A stretch of 64,000 nucleotides of DNA, taken from assembly GCA_028383925.1 (NCBI GenBank), contig JAOEWO010000006.1:59711-123710 (forward strand). Reading direction: 5' to 3'. A model generated the notes under the pieces. That model saw nothing but the letters and a program-made list of their open reading frames with translations. It ran no database searches and was not told the origin of the DNA. Source of the stretch: Winogradskyella sp. (GTDB lineage: Bacteria; Bacteroidota; Bacteroidia; Flavobacteriales; Flavobacteriaceae). Both the position numbers and the translations under genes were made by a program. Shown piece after piece: positions 30,445-39,257 of the stretch. Each line of letters begins with the position of its first letter. Positions within the stretch are counted from its first letter, which is position 1.

Positions 30445-31793
30445 GTTTAAGTACCCTAAATAGTGTTTATTTTATTGGTGTCGGTGGTATAGGCATGAGC
30501 GCGTTAGCACGTTATTTTGTGGCTAATGGTAAGACAGTAGGTGGGTACGATAAAACGCCAACAGCGCTTACTGATGCGTTAGAAGATATAGGTGTTTTAA
30601 TTCATTTTAAAGATGATATTAAGGCTATAGATAATGCGTTTTTAAATCCTTCGACAACGCTTGTTGTTTATACACCTGCGGTGCCTAAAGCGCATTCAGA
30701 ATTAAATTATTTTATAGCGGCTAACTTTAAGGTTTTAAAGCGTTCTGCTATACTTGGCGAAATTACAAGACAAACGCAATGCCTAGCTGTAGCGGGTACG
30801 CATGGTAAAACAACAACTACCAGTATCTTAGGGCATCTTTTAAATGTATGTAATGCTCCAGTAACTGCTTTTTTGGGTGGTATAAGTGAAAATTACAACT
30901 CTAACTTAATACTTAACGGTACAGAAGTTACCGTTGTTGAGGCAGATGAGTTTGATCGTTCATTTTTAACCCTATCACCAGATTTAGCCTGTATTACCTC
31001 AATGGATGCAGACCACTTAGATATTTATGGTGATGCTTCAGCGCTTATAAAATCATTTGAAGATTTTACTAAATGCATTAAGCCAGGCGGAAAACTATTT
31101 GTTAAAAATGGGTTGCCATTACCAGGTATTACTTACGGTATTGAAGACGATTCGGATTATAGTGCGCAAAATGTAAAAATAGATAATGGCAGTTATGTGT
31201 TTGATGTGCAAACGCCAAAAGGGTTGTATAAAGATTTTAGATTTAACCTGCCTGGTAGACACAACTTGTCTAATGCAATAATAGCTTTGGCTATGGCGAT
31301 TGAGTATGGTTGTGCTTATAGCCAACTCTCTAAGGCATTGGCATCGTATTTGGGTGTAAAACGCAGATTTACATATCAAATTAAAACAGATGATTTTGTT
31401 TTTATAGACGATTATGCACACCATCCCGAAGAAATTAATGCAGTGCACCAAGCTGTAAGAGAAATGTATCCAAATAAGAAGGTGTTAGCTGTTTTTCAGC
31501 CCCATTTATTTACAAGAACACGCGATTTTATAGATGGTTTTGCAGAAAGTCTTACAAAATTTGATGAGGTTCTGCTCTTAGATATCTATCCTGCAAGAGA
31601 ATTGCCAATAGAAGGGGTAACAGCACAGTGGTTATTAAGTAAGATTAAAAACCCAAATAAGGAGTTGATTTTAAAGTCAGAATTATTACAGAAAATAAAT
31701 GCATCTCAAGCAGAAGTCGTTTTAACTATTGGTGCAGGCGACATAGGTGAAGAGGTTAAATATCTAAAGGAGGCGCTTGCTAGTGAGAGTTAA
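30441..31793 (+). CDS. murC: UDP-N-acetylmuramate--L-alanine ligase
   Basis: This 450-residue Mur ligase adds the first residue (L-Ala) of the stem peptide. It shows the Rossmann motif '[14 protein letters not shown]', the ATP loop '[15 protein letters not shown]' and '[13 protein letters not shown]' in the C-terminal part. It overlaps murG by 4 bases, and its 3' end carries the AAAGGAGG ribosome-binding site of ftsQ (31766-31773). Confidence 0.96.
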   Translation: MSLSTLNSVYFIGVGGIGMSALARYFVANGKTVGGYDKTPTALTDALEDIGVLIHFKDDIKAIDNAFLNPSTTLVVYTPAVPKAHSELNYFIAANFKVLKRSAILGEITRQTQCLAVAGTHGKTTTTSILGHLLNVCNAPVTAFLGGISENYNSNLILNGTEVTVVEADEFDRSFLTLSPDLACITSMDADHLDIYGDASALIKSFEDFTKCIKPGGKLFVKNGLPLPGITYGIEDDSDYSAQNVKIDNGSYVFDVQTPKGLYKDFRFNLPGRHNLSNAIIALAMAIEYGCAYSQLSKALASYLGVKRRFTYQIKTDDFVFIDDYAHHPEEINAVHQAVREMYPNKKVLAVFQPHLFTRTRDFIDGFAESLTKFDEVLLLDIYPARELPIEGVTAQWLLSKIKNPNKELILKSELLQKINASQAEVVLTIGAGDIGEEVKYLKEALASES

Positions 31794-32502
31794 TTATAAC
31801 CACATAAAGGTCATAGGTTTACTAATTGTTGTTGGTGGGTTATTTGCATTTTCTAACCAAAGAAATAGTGCGCGTAAGGTGGGCGAACCGCATATAACCT
31901 TCTTGGGCGGAAACACCTTGTTTATTTCTGAGGCGACTGTTAGTAAATTGTTAATACAAAATCAGCAGACTGTTGCAGACCAACCCAAAGATATTATAGA
32001 TTTGAATGCACTAGAATCTGTCCTAAATTCTAATGCAATGATAAAGAAAGCAGAAGTGTTTATGTCAGTAAACGGTGGGCTTTCGGTAGAAGTTGAACAA
32101 AAACGACCTATTGCAAGAGTGAGTACAAATGCGTCTTATTACATAGATGATTTAGGTTCTTTTATGCCTTTGTCTTCTAATTATTCTGCAAGAGTGCCAT
32201 TAGTTACTGGTTTTATTAACAAAAATAAGCTCAAAACAGTCTTTAAATTTGCAAAAGCTGTAGACGAAGATGAGTTTTTAAAAAAGCATGTCATTAAAAT
32301 TCATGAGAATGAAGATGGTACTATTAACTTTCAAGTTAGAAAAAGTGATTTTACAGTTCATTTAGGAACTTTAAATAGGTTAGAAAAAAAAATTAATAAT
32401 TTTAAAGTCTTTTATCAAAAAGCAATGAAAGACAATATATTAGATAGCTACAAGTTAGTAAATCTAAAATTTGATAAACAAGTTATATGCACCAAAAAGT
32501 AA
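31783..32502 (+). CDS. ftsQ: Cell division protein FtsQ
   Basis: This bitopic protein of about 239 residues has one N-terminal membrane span ('VIGLLIVVGGLFAF') followed by a POTRA-like domain ('ITFLGGNTLFISEATV') and an FtsQ beta domain. It recruits the FtsBL-FtsWI complex to the septum. I chose the GTG at 31783, because the strong ribosome-binding site AAAGGAGG (31766-31773) ends 9 bases upstream; the TTG at 31777 is only 3 bases from it. The gene overlaps murC by 11 bases and ends 3 bases before ftsA. Confidence 0.9.
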   Translation: MRVNYNHIKVIGLLIVVGGLFAFSNQRNSARKVGEPHITFLGGNTLFISEATVSKLLIQNQQTVADQPKDIIDLNALESVLNSNAMIKKAEVFMSVNGGLSVEVEQKRPIARVSTNASYYIDDLGSFMPLSSNYSARVPLVTGFINKNKLKTVFKFAKAVDEDEFLKKHVIKIHENEDGTINFQVRKSDFTVHLGTLNRLEKKINNFKVFYQKAMKDNILDSYKLVNLKFDKQVICTKK

Positions 32503-32505
32503 ACT

Positions 32506-33831
32506 ATGGACAAGCATAACATTTCGGTAGGTTTAGATATAGGAACCACAAAGATTGTAGCCATGATTGGTCGCAAAAACGAGTACGGTAAAGTTGAAAT
32601 TTTAGGTGTAGGCAAATCTAAAAGTATGGGTGTGCATCGTGGTGTGGTAAATAATATTACACAAACAATACAGTCTATACAGCAAGCAGTACAAGAAGCA
32701 GAAGCAGCTGCATCAGAAAAAATAGAAGAGGTTACTGTAGGTATTGCTGGGCAACATATACGTAGTTTACAACATAGTGATTATGTCACTCGAGCAAATT
32801 CTGAGTTGGTTATAGATGAAGACGATATAGACCGTCTAATAAACCAAGTTCATAAATTAGTAATGCTTCCAGGTGAAGAAATTATACATGTGTTACCACA
32901 AGAGTTTAAGATAGATGGCCAAGGCGAAATAAAAGAGCCCGTTGGTATGTATGGTGGGAGGCTAGAGGCTAACTTTCATGTTGTAGTAGGGCAGGTCTCT
33001 TCAATCAGAAATATTGGCAGGTGTGTTAAAAGCTCTGGTTTACAGCTCGAAGGTATCACCTTAGAGCCCTTAGCATCTGCAAACGCAGTGTTAAGTCAAG
33101 AAGAAAAAGAAGCTGGTGTTGCTTTAATAGATATAGGTGGTGGTACTACAGATTTAGCGGTATTTAAAGATGGTATAATTCGCCATACTGCAGTGATTCC
33201 TTTTGGAGGAAACGTCATTACAGAAGATATAAAAGAAGGCTGTTCTATTATAGAAAAGCAAGCCGAACTTTTAAAAATGAAATTCGGATCTGCATGGCCA
33301 GGTGAAAATAAAGATAACGAAATTGTATCTATTCCTGGATTAAGAGGTAGAGAGCCAAAAGAAATTACACTAAAAAATCTCTCTAAAATAATACACGCAC
33401 GGGTTGTTGAGATTATAGAGCAAGTGTATGTAGAAATAAAAAATTACGGACACGAAGAGCAAAAGAAAAAATTAATTGCTGGCATTGTTTTAACAGGTGG
33501 TGGTAGTCAATTAAAGCATTTAAAGCAATTGGTAGAGTACATTACGGGTATGGATACCAGAATAGGGTATCCTAATGAGCATTTAGCAGGCGATAGTGAT
33601 GAGGATATTGCTAGTCCGTTGTATGCTACAGCCGTTGGTTTGGTAATGGATGGTTTAAAACGCCAAGATAGAAAAAAAGCTGAAGAAGTTGTAGAAGATG
33701 TTATTGATGCCGATGAAGATCTAACACTCGAGACAGAAGAAGACGTGTTACAAGCGCCAATAAAAGAACGCCGATCGTTTTTAGATAAGTTAACAGAACG
33801 TGTTAAAGATTTTTTGGATAATGCCGAGTAG
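32506..33831 (+). CDS. ftsA: Cell division protein FtsA
   Basis: This 441-residue actin-like ATPase has the phosphate-1 motif 'VGLDIGTTKIVAMIG', the phosphate-2 motif 'ALIDIGGGTTDLAVF' and the adenosine motif 'IVLTGGGSQLKHL'. The C-terminus 'FLDKLTERVKDFLDN' is the amphipathic membrane-targeting helix that ties FtsZ filaments to the membrane. The gene begins 3 bases after ftsQ. It is separated from ftsZ by 97 bases that contain a perfect palindrome. Confidence 0.96.
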   Translation: MDKHNISVGLDIGTTKIVAMIGRKNEYGKVEILGVGKSKSMGVHRGVVNNITQTIQSIQQAVQEAEAAASEKIEEVTVGIAGQHIRSLQHSDYVTRANSELVIDEDDIDRLINQVHKLVMLPGEEIIHVLPQEFKIDGQGEIKEPVGMYGGRLEANFHVVVGQVSSIRNIGRCVKSSGLQLEGITLEPLASANAVLSQEEKEAGVALIDIGGGTTDLAVFKDGIIRHTAVIPFGGNVITEDIKEGCSIIEKQAELLKMKFGSAWPGENKDNEIVSIPGLRGREPKEITLKNLSKIIHARVVEIIEQVYVEIKNYGHEEQKKKLIAGIVLTGGGSQLKHLKQLVEYITGMDTRIGYPNEHLAGDSDEDIASPLYATAVGLVMDGLKRQDRKKAEEVVEDVIDADEDLTLETEEDVLQAPIKERRSFLDKLTERVKDFLDNAE

Positions 33832-33840
33832 GGCCAAGTC

Positions 33841-33889
33841 GTGTACGGACAAGTTGTGTACGGACAAGTCGCGACTTGTCCGTACACAA
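33841..33889. repeat. Direct repeat plus 36-bp perfect palindrome between ftsA and ftsZ
   Basis: GTGTACGGACAAGT occurs at 33841-33854 and again at 33856-33869. The second copy is part of a perfect 36-bp palindrome: TTGTGTACGGACAAGTCG (33854-33871) is followed with no spacer by its exact reverse complement (33872-33889). The RNA would form a long hairpin starting 9 bases after the ftsA stop and ending 39 bases before the ftsZ ATG. No T run follows, so it is not a classical terminator. It is probably a mobile intergenic (REP/BIME-like) repeat or an RNA processing/stability element. Confidence 0.85.
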
Positions 33890-33928
33890 AATAGAATAAA
33901 AATATAGAATCCCATAATTACAAACAGT

Positions 33929-35872
33929 ATGAGTAACAGCAACGAATTTGGAAACATTTCATTTGATTTGCCTAAGCACCAATCTAACGTCATAAAAGTT
34001 ATAGGTGTTGGTGGTGGTGGTAGCAATGCCATAAATCACATGTTTCAACAAGGTATTAAAGGTGTTGATTTTGTAATATGTAATACAGATGCACAGGCGC
34101 TACATAATAGTGGTGTACCCAACAAAATACAATTAGGTGTTGCCTTAACCGAAGGTCTTGGTGCAGGTGCAAACCCAGATGTAGGTGAAGAAGCCGCTGT
34201 AGAAAGTTTAGAGGACATTCGTAGAATGTTAGATACCAATACAAAAATGGTATTTATTACTGCTGGTATGGGTGGTGGTACAGGTACAGGTGCAGCGCCA
34301 GTAATAGCTAAAATGGCCAAAGAACTCGATATCTTAACTGTTGGTATTGTAACCATGCCATTTCAGTTTGAAGGTAAAATGCGTAACGAACAAGCGCAAC
34401 GTGGTATCGAAAAATTACGTTCGCATGTAGATTCTTTAGTTGTAATTAACAACAATAAACTTCGTGAGGTTTACGGTAATCTTGGTTTTAAAGCTGGTTT
34501 CTCTAAAGCAGATGAGGTGTTGTCTACAGCATCTAGAGGTATTGCAGAAGTCATTACACATCACTATACACAAAACATTGATTTACGTGATGCTAAAACC
34601 GTATTAAGTAATAGTGGAACAGCTATTATGGGATCTGCTGAAGCTTCTGGGCAAACCAGAGCACAAGAAGCTATAATGAAGGCTTTAGATTCACCTTTGC
34701 TTAATGATAACAAAATAACTGGGGCCAAAAACGTATTGTTGCTTATCGTTTCTGGTTCTCAAGAAATTACTATAGATGAAATAGGTGAAATCAATGACCA
34801 TATTCAATCTGAAGCTGGTTTTGGGGCCAATATTATAATGGGTGTTGGTGAAGATGAATCATTACAAGAGTCTATCGCTGTAACTATTATAGCAACAGGT
34901 TTTGATATAGACCAACAAAATGAAATATCTAATACAGAAACAAAAAAGGTAATACATGCCTTGGGTGAAACGACAGAAGAATTCATTAGCACGCAAGATA
35001 AAGAGCCAGCTATTATAACACCAGATATTGTATTAGAAGAAGTAAAAGAAACACCAATAGTAAGACATACATTAATAGAAGAGGAAGATGAGGTCGTAGT
35101 ACCTGTAAAGGTAACACCTAATGTTGAGTCAGATTTAATACTTACTACAGATACAATTAAAAATATAAATGTAATCTACGATGAGGTATTAGACAGAAAA
35201 CCACAGATAGAAACAAAGCCAGAAGCGTTTGTAATTACACCTGCAGAAACTAAGTCTGAAACTACTTCGGTAGAGCCAGAAGAGCAAATTACATTAACAT
35301 TCGACTTGCCATTATCTACTAAAGCGGTAGATGAGGTAAAAGCGCCAGAAGTTGAAGAAGAGAAAATGTTTTTTAGCTTAGATGAAGAAGCTAAGGCAAT
35401 TGATGTTGTAGAGCCTGTTGAAATAATTTCAGTTACCGAGGTAAATGAGGAAGGAGAAACTCGATATGCTTTAGAAGATGACTTTGAAACTTATGAATCT
35501 TCAATCAATACGAATACTCAGGAGGTTGAGGTAAAAGAAGAGGTTGTTTTTGAAAAGAAAGTACTTCCTGTTGAAGAAAAAGAAGAAGTGATTCAAGAAG
35601 AGATTGATCCGATGAATAGTCCAATTTCCGAATTACTAATTGCTCGTGCAGACGAGCGCAGAAAAAAAATGAAAGATTTCAATTATAAGTTTAATAATGC
35701 CAAAATAGATGAAATCGAAAAAGAGCCTGCATACAAAAGACAGGGTGTTAATCTAGAAGATGCTCAGCATTCTTCTGAAACCAATGCTTCAAGAATGTCC
35801 GTCGGTACAGATGATAACGATGATATTCAATTAAGAAGTAATAATTCCTTTTTACACGATAACGTAGATTAA
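33929..35872 (+). CDS. ftsZ: Cell division protein FtsZ, long C-terminal tail form
   Basis: This is a 647-residue tubulin-like GTPase that forms the division ring. The GTP-binding signature is 'GGGTGTGAAPVIA' and the N-terminal phosphate loop 'GVGGGGSNAINHM'; the T7-loop region and the globular core end near residue 325. The remaining about 320 residues are acidic, low in complexity (rich in E, V, T and P) and probably disordered, as in other Bacteroidota FtsZ, and are much longer than the tail of proteobacterial FtsZ. It is the last gene of the dcw cluster, followed by a terminator. Confidence 0.96.
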   Translation: MSNSNEFGNISFDLPKHQSNVIKVIGVGGGGSNAINHMFQQGIKGVDFVICNTDAQALHNSGVPNKIQLGVALTEGLGAGANPDVGEEAAVESLEDIRRMLDTNTKMVFITAGMGGGTGTGAAPVIAKMAKELDILTVGIVTMPFQFEGKMRNEQAQRGIEKLRSHVDSLVVINNNKLREVYGNLGFKAGFSKADEVLSTASRGIAEVITHHYTQNIDLRDAKTVLSNSGTAIMGSAEASGQTRAQEAIMKALDSPLLNDNKITGAKNVLLLIVSGSQEITIDEIGEINDHIQSEAGFGANIIMGVGEDESLQESIAVTIIATGFDIDQQNEISNTETKKVIHALGETTEEFISTQDKEPAIITPDIVLEEVKETPIVRHTLIEEEDEVVVPVKVTPNVESDLILTTDTIKNINVIYDEVLDRKPQIETKPEAFVITPAETKSETTSVEPEEQITLTFDLPLSTKAVDEVKAPEVEEEKMFFSLDEEAKAIDVVEPVEIISVTEVNEEGETRYALEDDFETYESSINTNTQEVEVKEEVVFEKKVLPVEEKEEVIQEEIDPMNSPISELLIARADERRKKMKDFNYKFNNAKIDEIEKEPAYKRQGVNLEDAQHSSETNASRMSVGTDDNDDIQLRSNNSFLHDNVD

Positions 35873-35915
35873 TAGCAAGTTTAAGTTTTGTGTTAACACA
35901 CCGAAGTCAAAAGTC

Positions 35916-35950
35916 CAAAAAGCACCTCAAGTTTTTTGGGCTTTTTGTAT
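35916..35950 (+). terminator. Terminator at the end of the dcw cluster
   Basis: CAAAAAGCACC (35916-35926) pairs with GGGCTTTTTG (35938-35947) with a single bulged base. The descending arm supplies the T tract. It lies 44 bases after the ftsZ stop. Confidence 0.7.
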
Positions 35951-36008
35951 GCATTAATTTGATATCGTATTAGGATGCCATATCATAATGCATGGCAAAA
36001 CTTTTTAG

Positions 36009-36016
36009 TATCTTCG
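36009..36016 (+). promoter_or_regulatory. Possible -7 box of yqeY
   Basis: TATCTTCG is 7 of 8 to TAnnTTTG and is followed by CA, as is common at Bacteroidota promoters. It ends 22 bases before the yqeY ATG. No TTG lies at the expected upstream distance. Confidence 0.4.
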
Positions 36017-36038
36017 CAATCCATAAAAAAAGAGAATT

Positions 36039-36488
36039 ATGAGTTTACAAGATGATGTAATGACTGCCATAAAAACAGCGATGAAGGAAAAGGATCAGAC
36101 GGCTTTAGCAGCCTTAAGAGCCGTTAAATCAGAAATATTATTGGCACAAACTGCAACAGGATCTAAAGACGATTTGACTGAAGAACAAGAAATAAAAATT
36201 CTCTCTAAAATGGTAAAGCAGCGCAAAGATAGTGCTGCTATATTCTTAGAACAAGACCGTAAGGATTTGGCATTGCCAGAGATAGATCAAGCAGAAGTTA
36301 TCAGCCAATTTTTGCCAGAAGCTTTAACAGAAGAAGAAATTGAAAAAGTAGTTATAATGACTATAGATCAAGTTGGAGCTGTTGGTATGAAGGATATGGG
36401 TAAAGTTATGGGTATAGTTTCAAAAGAATTAGCTGGTCAGGCAGATGGTAAGACGATTTCAAGTATTGTTAAGGAAAAATTGTCTTAA
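36039..36488 (+). CDS. GatB/YqeY domain-containing protein
   Basis: This is a 149-residue stand-alone YqeY-like protein: the tail domain of the GatB amidotransferase subunit without its catalytic part. 'ALRAVKSEILLAQT' and 'GMKDMGKVMGIV' are the family blocks. The domain contacts tRNA in GatCAB, but the cellular role of free YqeY proteins is not established. Its location after ftsZ and just before a tRNA gene is common in Flavobacteriaceae. The gene ends 37 bases before tRNA-Arg. Confidence 0.92.
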   Translation: MSLQDDVMTAIKTAMKEKDQTALAALRAVKSEILLAQTATGSKDDLTEEQEIKILSKMVKQRKDSAAIFLEQDRKDLALPEIDQAEVISQFLPEALTEEEIEKVVIMTIDQVGAVGMKDMGKVMGIVSKELAGQADGKTISSIVKEKLS

Positions 36489-36525
36489 ATATATTATATG
36501 AGATTCCTACATATATAGGAAATTA

Positions 36526-36599
36526 GGCCTCGTAGTTCAACTGGATAGAATATCAGATTTCGGCTCTGAGGGTTGGAGGTTCGAATCCTCTCGAGGTCA
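36526..36599 (+). tRNA. tRNA-Arg (anticodon TCG)
   Basis: This 74-base cloverleaf has acceptor stem GGCCTCG / CGAGGTC (one G-T pair) with discriminator A, anticodon stem TCAGA / TCTGA around loop TTTCGGC (anticodon TCG, reading CGA), and T arm GGAGG-TTCGAAT-CCTCT. CCA is not encoded. Its 3' end is repeated 99 bases downstream next to a decayed recombinase gene, so this tRNA has served as an integration site. A small hairpin (TTCCTA / TAGGAA) lies just upstream. Confidence 0.95.
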
Positions 36600-36645
36600 C
36601 TATTTATTCCAATAATAATTTTTTATTTAAAAATAAAATTGAGTA

Positions 36646-36948
36646 TTAAAATATGTAACATATCCTCCAAAAAGTTAAACTTTTGACAGTCGAGGTCACT
36701 CTAACAGAGAATTGATTCATTTGAATTGATTTTCCGTTTTTTATTTTTAATATTTCCGTTTGTAACATTGGCATAACAGCGGATATAGAATTTGTTTTTA
36801 AGGTTCAAAATTCTTCATTTTGCTTGTTGTAACCTATTTCTGATGGAAACACTAACCTTTGAATTTTTTTTAAATCACATGGAGTCCATATTTCATTGAT
36901 GTTTGTCGCTTATTTTAAAGCAACATCAAGGACTTTATTAAGGTTGGA
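36646..36948 (-). pseudogene. C-terminal remnant of a large serine recombinase (integrase)
   Basis: One minus-strand frame reads about 100 residues of recombinase C-terminus: 'SNLNKVLDVALK', then 'INEIWTPCDLKKIQRLVFP', 'IGYNKQNEEF' and 'TLKTNSISAVMPML'. The pattern (Leu-rich helix, N-x-I-W, Q-x-L-V-F-P, G-Y-N-K, R-T-x-x-x-N) is that of the Bacteroidota recombinase family. It is broken by TAA at 36910-36912 and by TGA at 36805-36807, where homologues have Arg (CGA to TGA). The N-terminal resolvase domain is gone. The frame runs through the att-core copy and stops at 36646-36648. Confidence 0.75.
36690..36700 (+). repeat. Second copy of the tRNA-Arg 3' end: att-site core
   Basis: TCGAGGTCACT is identical to 36591-36601, which spans the last 9 bases of tRNA-Arg and the first bases after it. 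The spacing is 99 bases. It lies inside the decayed recombinase frame, where its complement encodes V-T-S. In the antisense direction the tRNA itself would continue as V-T-S-R-G-F-E-P, a C-terminal signature common in tRNA-targeting recombinases. I interpret it as an element-end attachment core. I noticed no third copy, but could not search exhaustively. Confidence 0.7.
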
Positions 36949-37199
36949 ACATTAAATATATAGCTCGTTGTTTAAAATATGTGTTCAAATATGATTTGGA
37001 CATTAAAACCCTATAATTGTGGATTATATAATCCTTAAAAAACAGATTAATTAATTTTGTGATGTTAAAATATTCTAAAGAACGATAATCATTTTCTTTG
37101 TTTTAACGAAGATTGACCAAAGATAAATGAAGATTTATATATTTAAAAATCAAATCAATTAGCAAACAATTCTTATGTTTTTAGTATTAAACGATTCAA

Positions 37200-37616
37200 T
37201 CATTGTTCCAAAACTGTTATTGGTAAATCAGTAGTACCTGCGTAAAATACTATAATTTCAACAGGTGTATTTCTTTTATTTATTCCAAAGTGTATTTTAT
37301 TAACGAGTTCTACAATAACATCACCTGGTTTTAAATGTAGCACGTTGTTGCTCTTATCAATAACCGTTAGTTCACCTTTTATTATAATACCCGTGTTAAT
37401 AACAGGATGGTAGTGTTTTTTAAGTTTTGTTTTAGCTGGTATAGTAATTTTTAATACCGTAACCTTCGGGGTCCCTTGGGGATATTTAGGTAAAGGATCC
37501 CCATTCCAACTGGTGGTAGTTTCGATAATTTTAACAACACTAATGGTCTGTTTTTTCTGTGTAGCGCATGAGACTAATAAGATTACAAGACCAATAAGAA
37601 AGATTTTGTTTTTCAT
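37200..37616 (-). CDS. Cupin-domain lipoprotein
   Basis: This 138-residue protein has a lipoprotein signal ('IGLVILLVSCATQKK', lipobox Cys at about residue 17) and a small cupin barrel. The first cupin motif 'KLKKHYHPVINTGIIIKGE' contains two His, and the second is 'LKPGDVIVE' with 'KIHFGIN'. Most cupins bind a metal through such residues, but the function of this one is unknown. It lies alone in AT-rich DNA, with the recombinase remnant on one side and 660 bases of spacer on the other. Confidence 0.8.
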   Translation of the reverse strand: MKNKIFLIGLVILLVSCATQKKQTISVVKIIETTTSWNGDPLPKYPQGTPKVTVLKITIPAKTKLKKHYHPVINTGIIIKGELTVIDKSNNVLHLKPGDVIVELVNKIHFGINKRNTPVEIIVFYAGTTDLPITVLEQ

Positions 37617-37979
37617 TTAGTTTTATTTATTTGGTATTCCATTTACAAAAAAGAATAGTTGATATATAAGTTTGCTATCATGTTATTGGTAATAATTACT
37701 AAATAAAAAATGGATTTTTTATTCGGATGCACTACAGATTTTGTTAAAATTAATTACGAATTAGTTTTAACTATAAAATATAATAGTGAGTTTAAATTGT
37801 AATTTTAAGATGTTTTTGTACTAAAAACAGAGTTAAATGTTAAAATAAAGTGTATTTCATCGAAATAAATAGTATTTAAACGTAAATATTAAAATATTAT
37901 GCGATATTTGAATTGTTGTAAAAGATACCTCAAATCTATCATAATTTTAATTTATAAGTTAGTAATTAAACCCAAATCT

Positions 37980-38014
37980 ACCAGATCTTAACCTACTTAA
38001 GTTCTGGTTTTTTT
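37980..38014 (+). terminator. Strong orphan Rho-independent terminator in a gene-free spacer
   Basis: ACCAGATCTTAA / TTAAGTTCTGGT forms a 12-bp stem with one mismatch around the loop CCTAC, followed by seven T (38008-38014). It is oriented for plus-strand transcripts, yet no plus-strand gene lies between tRNA-Arg (36599) and here. It may end a small RNA or a lost gene. The rest of the spacer 37617-38275 is AT-rich and I see no reading frame or recognisable remnant in it. Confidence 0.6.
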
Positions 38015-38275
38015 ATACAATCGTTTTACTGTTTAGTTTTTATGGATTTGGTATCCAAATTGTATAGCTTGTAAATACGATATGCCTAAATCTGTTACAC
38101 TACAAACATGATTCAATTACGAAACCTTAAATTTTATAGACATTATGATTAATAATAATTAGGTTTTGGATACTACTATCTAGGCAGTTCGTATTAGTTA
38201 TATTTTGAGAGTATTAGTGTTTTGTTTAATGACCATAGAATAAGTCCCCTACTATTGTAAAATGAAAATCTATTT

Positions 38276-39070
38276 TTAATTAATATTTTCAATTATTGCG
38301 AGTTGTCCTTTTTTTATAATGTCGTTAATTCCATCCCATAGAGCAATGCGCTTTTTCAATGCCTCTTTAGCTACTGTCAGGGTTTCACTCCATTTGTGAT
38401 TGTCTTCTCCACAAAGTTCAGATACCATCTTTAGAGATAATGGTCCATGTTCATCCCCGTCTAATTCAATATGTCGTTTTAAGTAATATTTTAATTTGCT
38501 ATACGATTTATCTTCAGATTCTGCAGATTTTAAAATTTCAATAAACATGTCAGGGATAACATCCTCTCTTCCAAAGGTGAATGCAGAAGCAACAAGATGT
38601 GGCTTATTGCTCTCAATAATAGAGAACGTGAATTTTACGAAGTCAGCAATTCTCTTATCAATATTGATTTGGTTTAATGCATTATTTATTGTGCAGTTAT
38701 TATTGATAAATTTTATAAATTTATCAATTTCTGCAGTACTTGCATTAGCTTGGTCCATTGCATCTAAGTACATTTCAAAATGACTTTTTGGCTGTCCTAA
38801 CTCATTAATATCGCTCTCTTCACCATGTACAATTTCATTTATAAATCGCGATAAGGTAGGATTTTTTGAGGGCGTCCAGGGTGTTTTAACGCTTGTTAAT
38901 TTAGCTTGAAGAAATTTTAATAGTGACATAAAGTCCCAAACAGCAAATACATGGTTTTCCATAAAGACTTTGATGTCATCAACATTCTTTAAATTATCAT
39001 AGAGTATATGGTTCTGCAAGCTGTTTCTAAGTTCAGAAATTTCGCGTTCTATATGTTGTATTTTAGTCAT
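38276..39070 (-). CDS. DUF3050 domain-containing protein (heme-oxygenase-like fold)
   Basis: This 264-residue soluble protein covers the whole DUF3050 family. Visible blocks are '[16 protein letters not shown]', '[12 protein letters not shown]', '[12 protein letters not shown]' and '[13 protein letters not shown]'. The repeated His/Glu pairs along predicted helices fit the heme-oxygenase-like diiron fold to which this family is related, so an oxidase role is possible but unproven. It is a single gene between the orphan terminator and the T9SS remnant, with no operon partner. Confidence 0.8.
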   Translation of the reverse strand: MTKIQHIEREISELRNSLQNHILYDNLKNVDDIKVFMENHVFAVWDFMSLLKFLQAKLTSVKTPWTPSKNPTLSRFINEIVHGEESDINELGQPKSHFEMYLDAMDQANASTAEIDKFIKFINNNCTINNALNQINIDKRIADFVKFTFSIIESNKPHLVASAFTFGREDVIPDMFIEILKSAESEDKSYSKLKYYLKRHIELDGDEHGPLSLKMVSELCGEDNHKWSETLTVAKEALKKRIALWDGINDIIKKGQLAIIENIN

Positions 39071-39257
39071 TATATTTTATTAGACAACTGTAAAGAAGAT
39101 TACTAAAAGCTTTTTAATAATGCAAAATTAAGAAATATATACCTAAAAGATATGAGCTTGGGTAACAGTTTGAAGTATAAGTCAAAATTAAATATGAGTA
39201 TGGCTATATAGTCTAATTGCTTGAGTTTTATTTATAGATCAATTAATATTTAGAGGA

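Noticed and set aside
31119..31451. 110-codon minus-strand frame inside murC
   Set aside because: It is fully antisense to a conserved Mur ligase and has no recognisable motif or start context. The same applies to frames antisense to murD (26682-27068), engB (18562-18912), ftsZ (34045-34356) and ftsA (33507-33887).
38041..38275. Coding remnant in the spacer after the orphan terminator
   Set aside because: All six frames show frequent stops and no protein-like run; composition is simply AT-rich.
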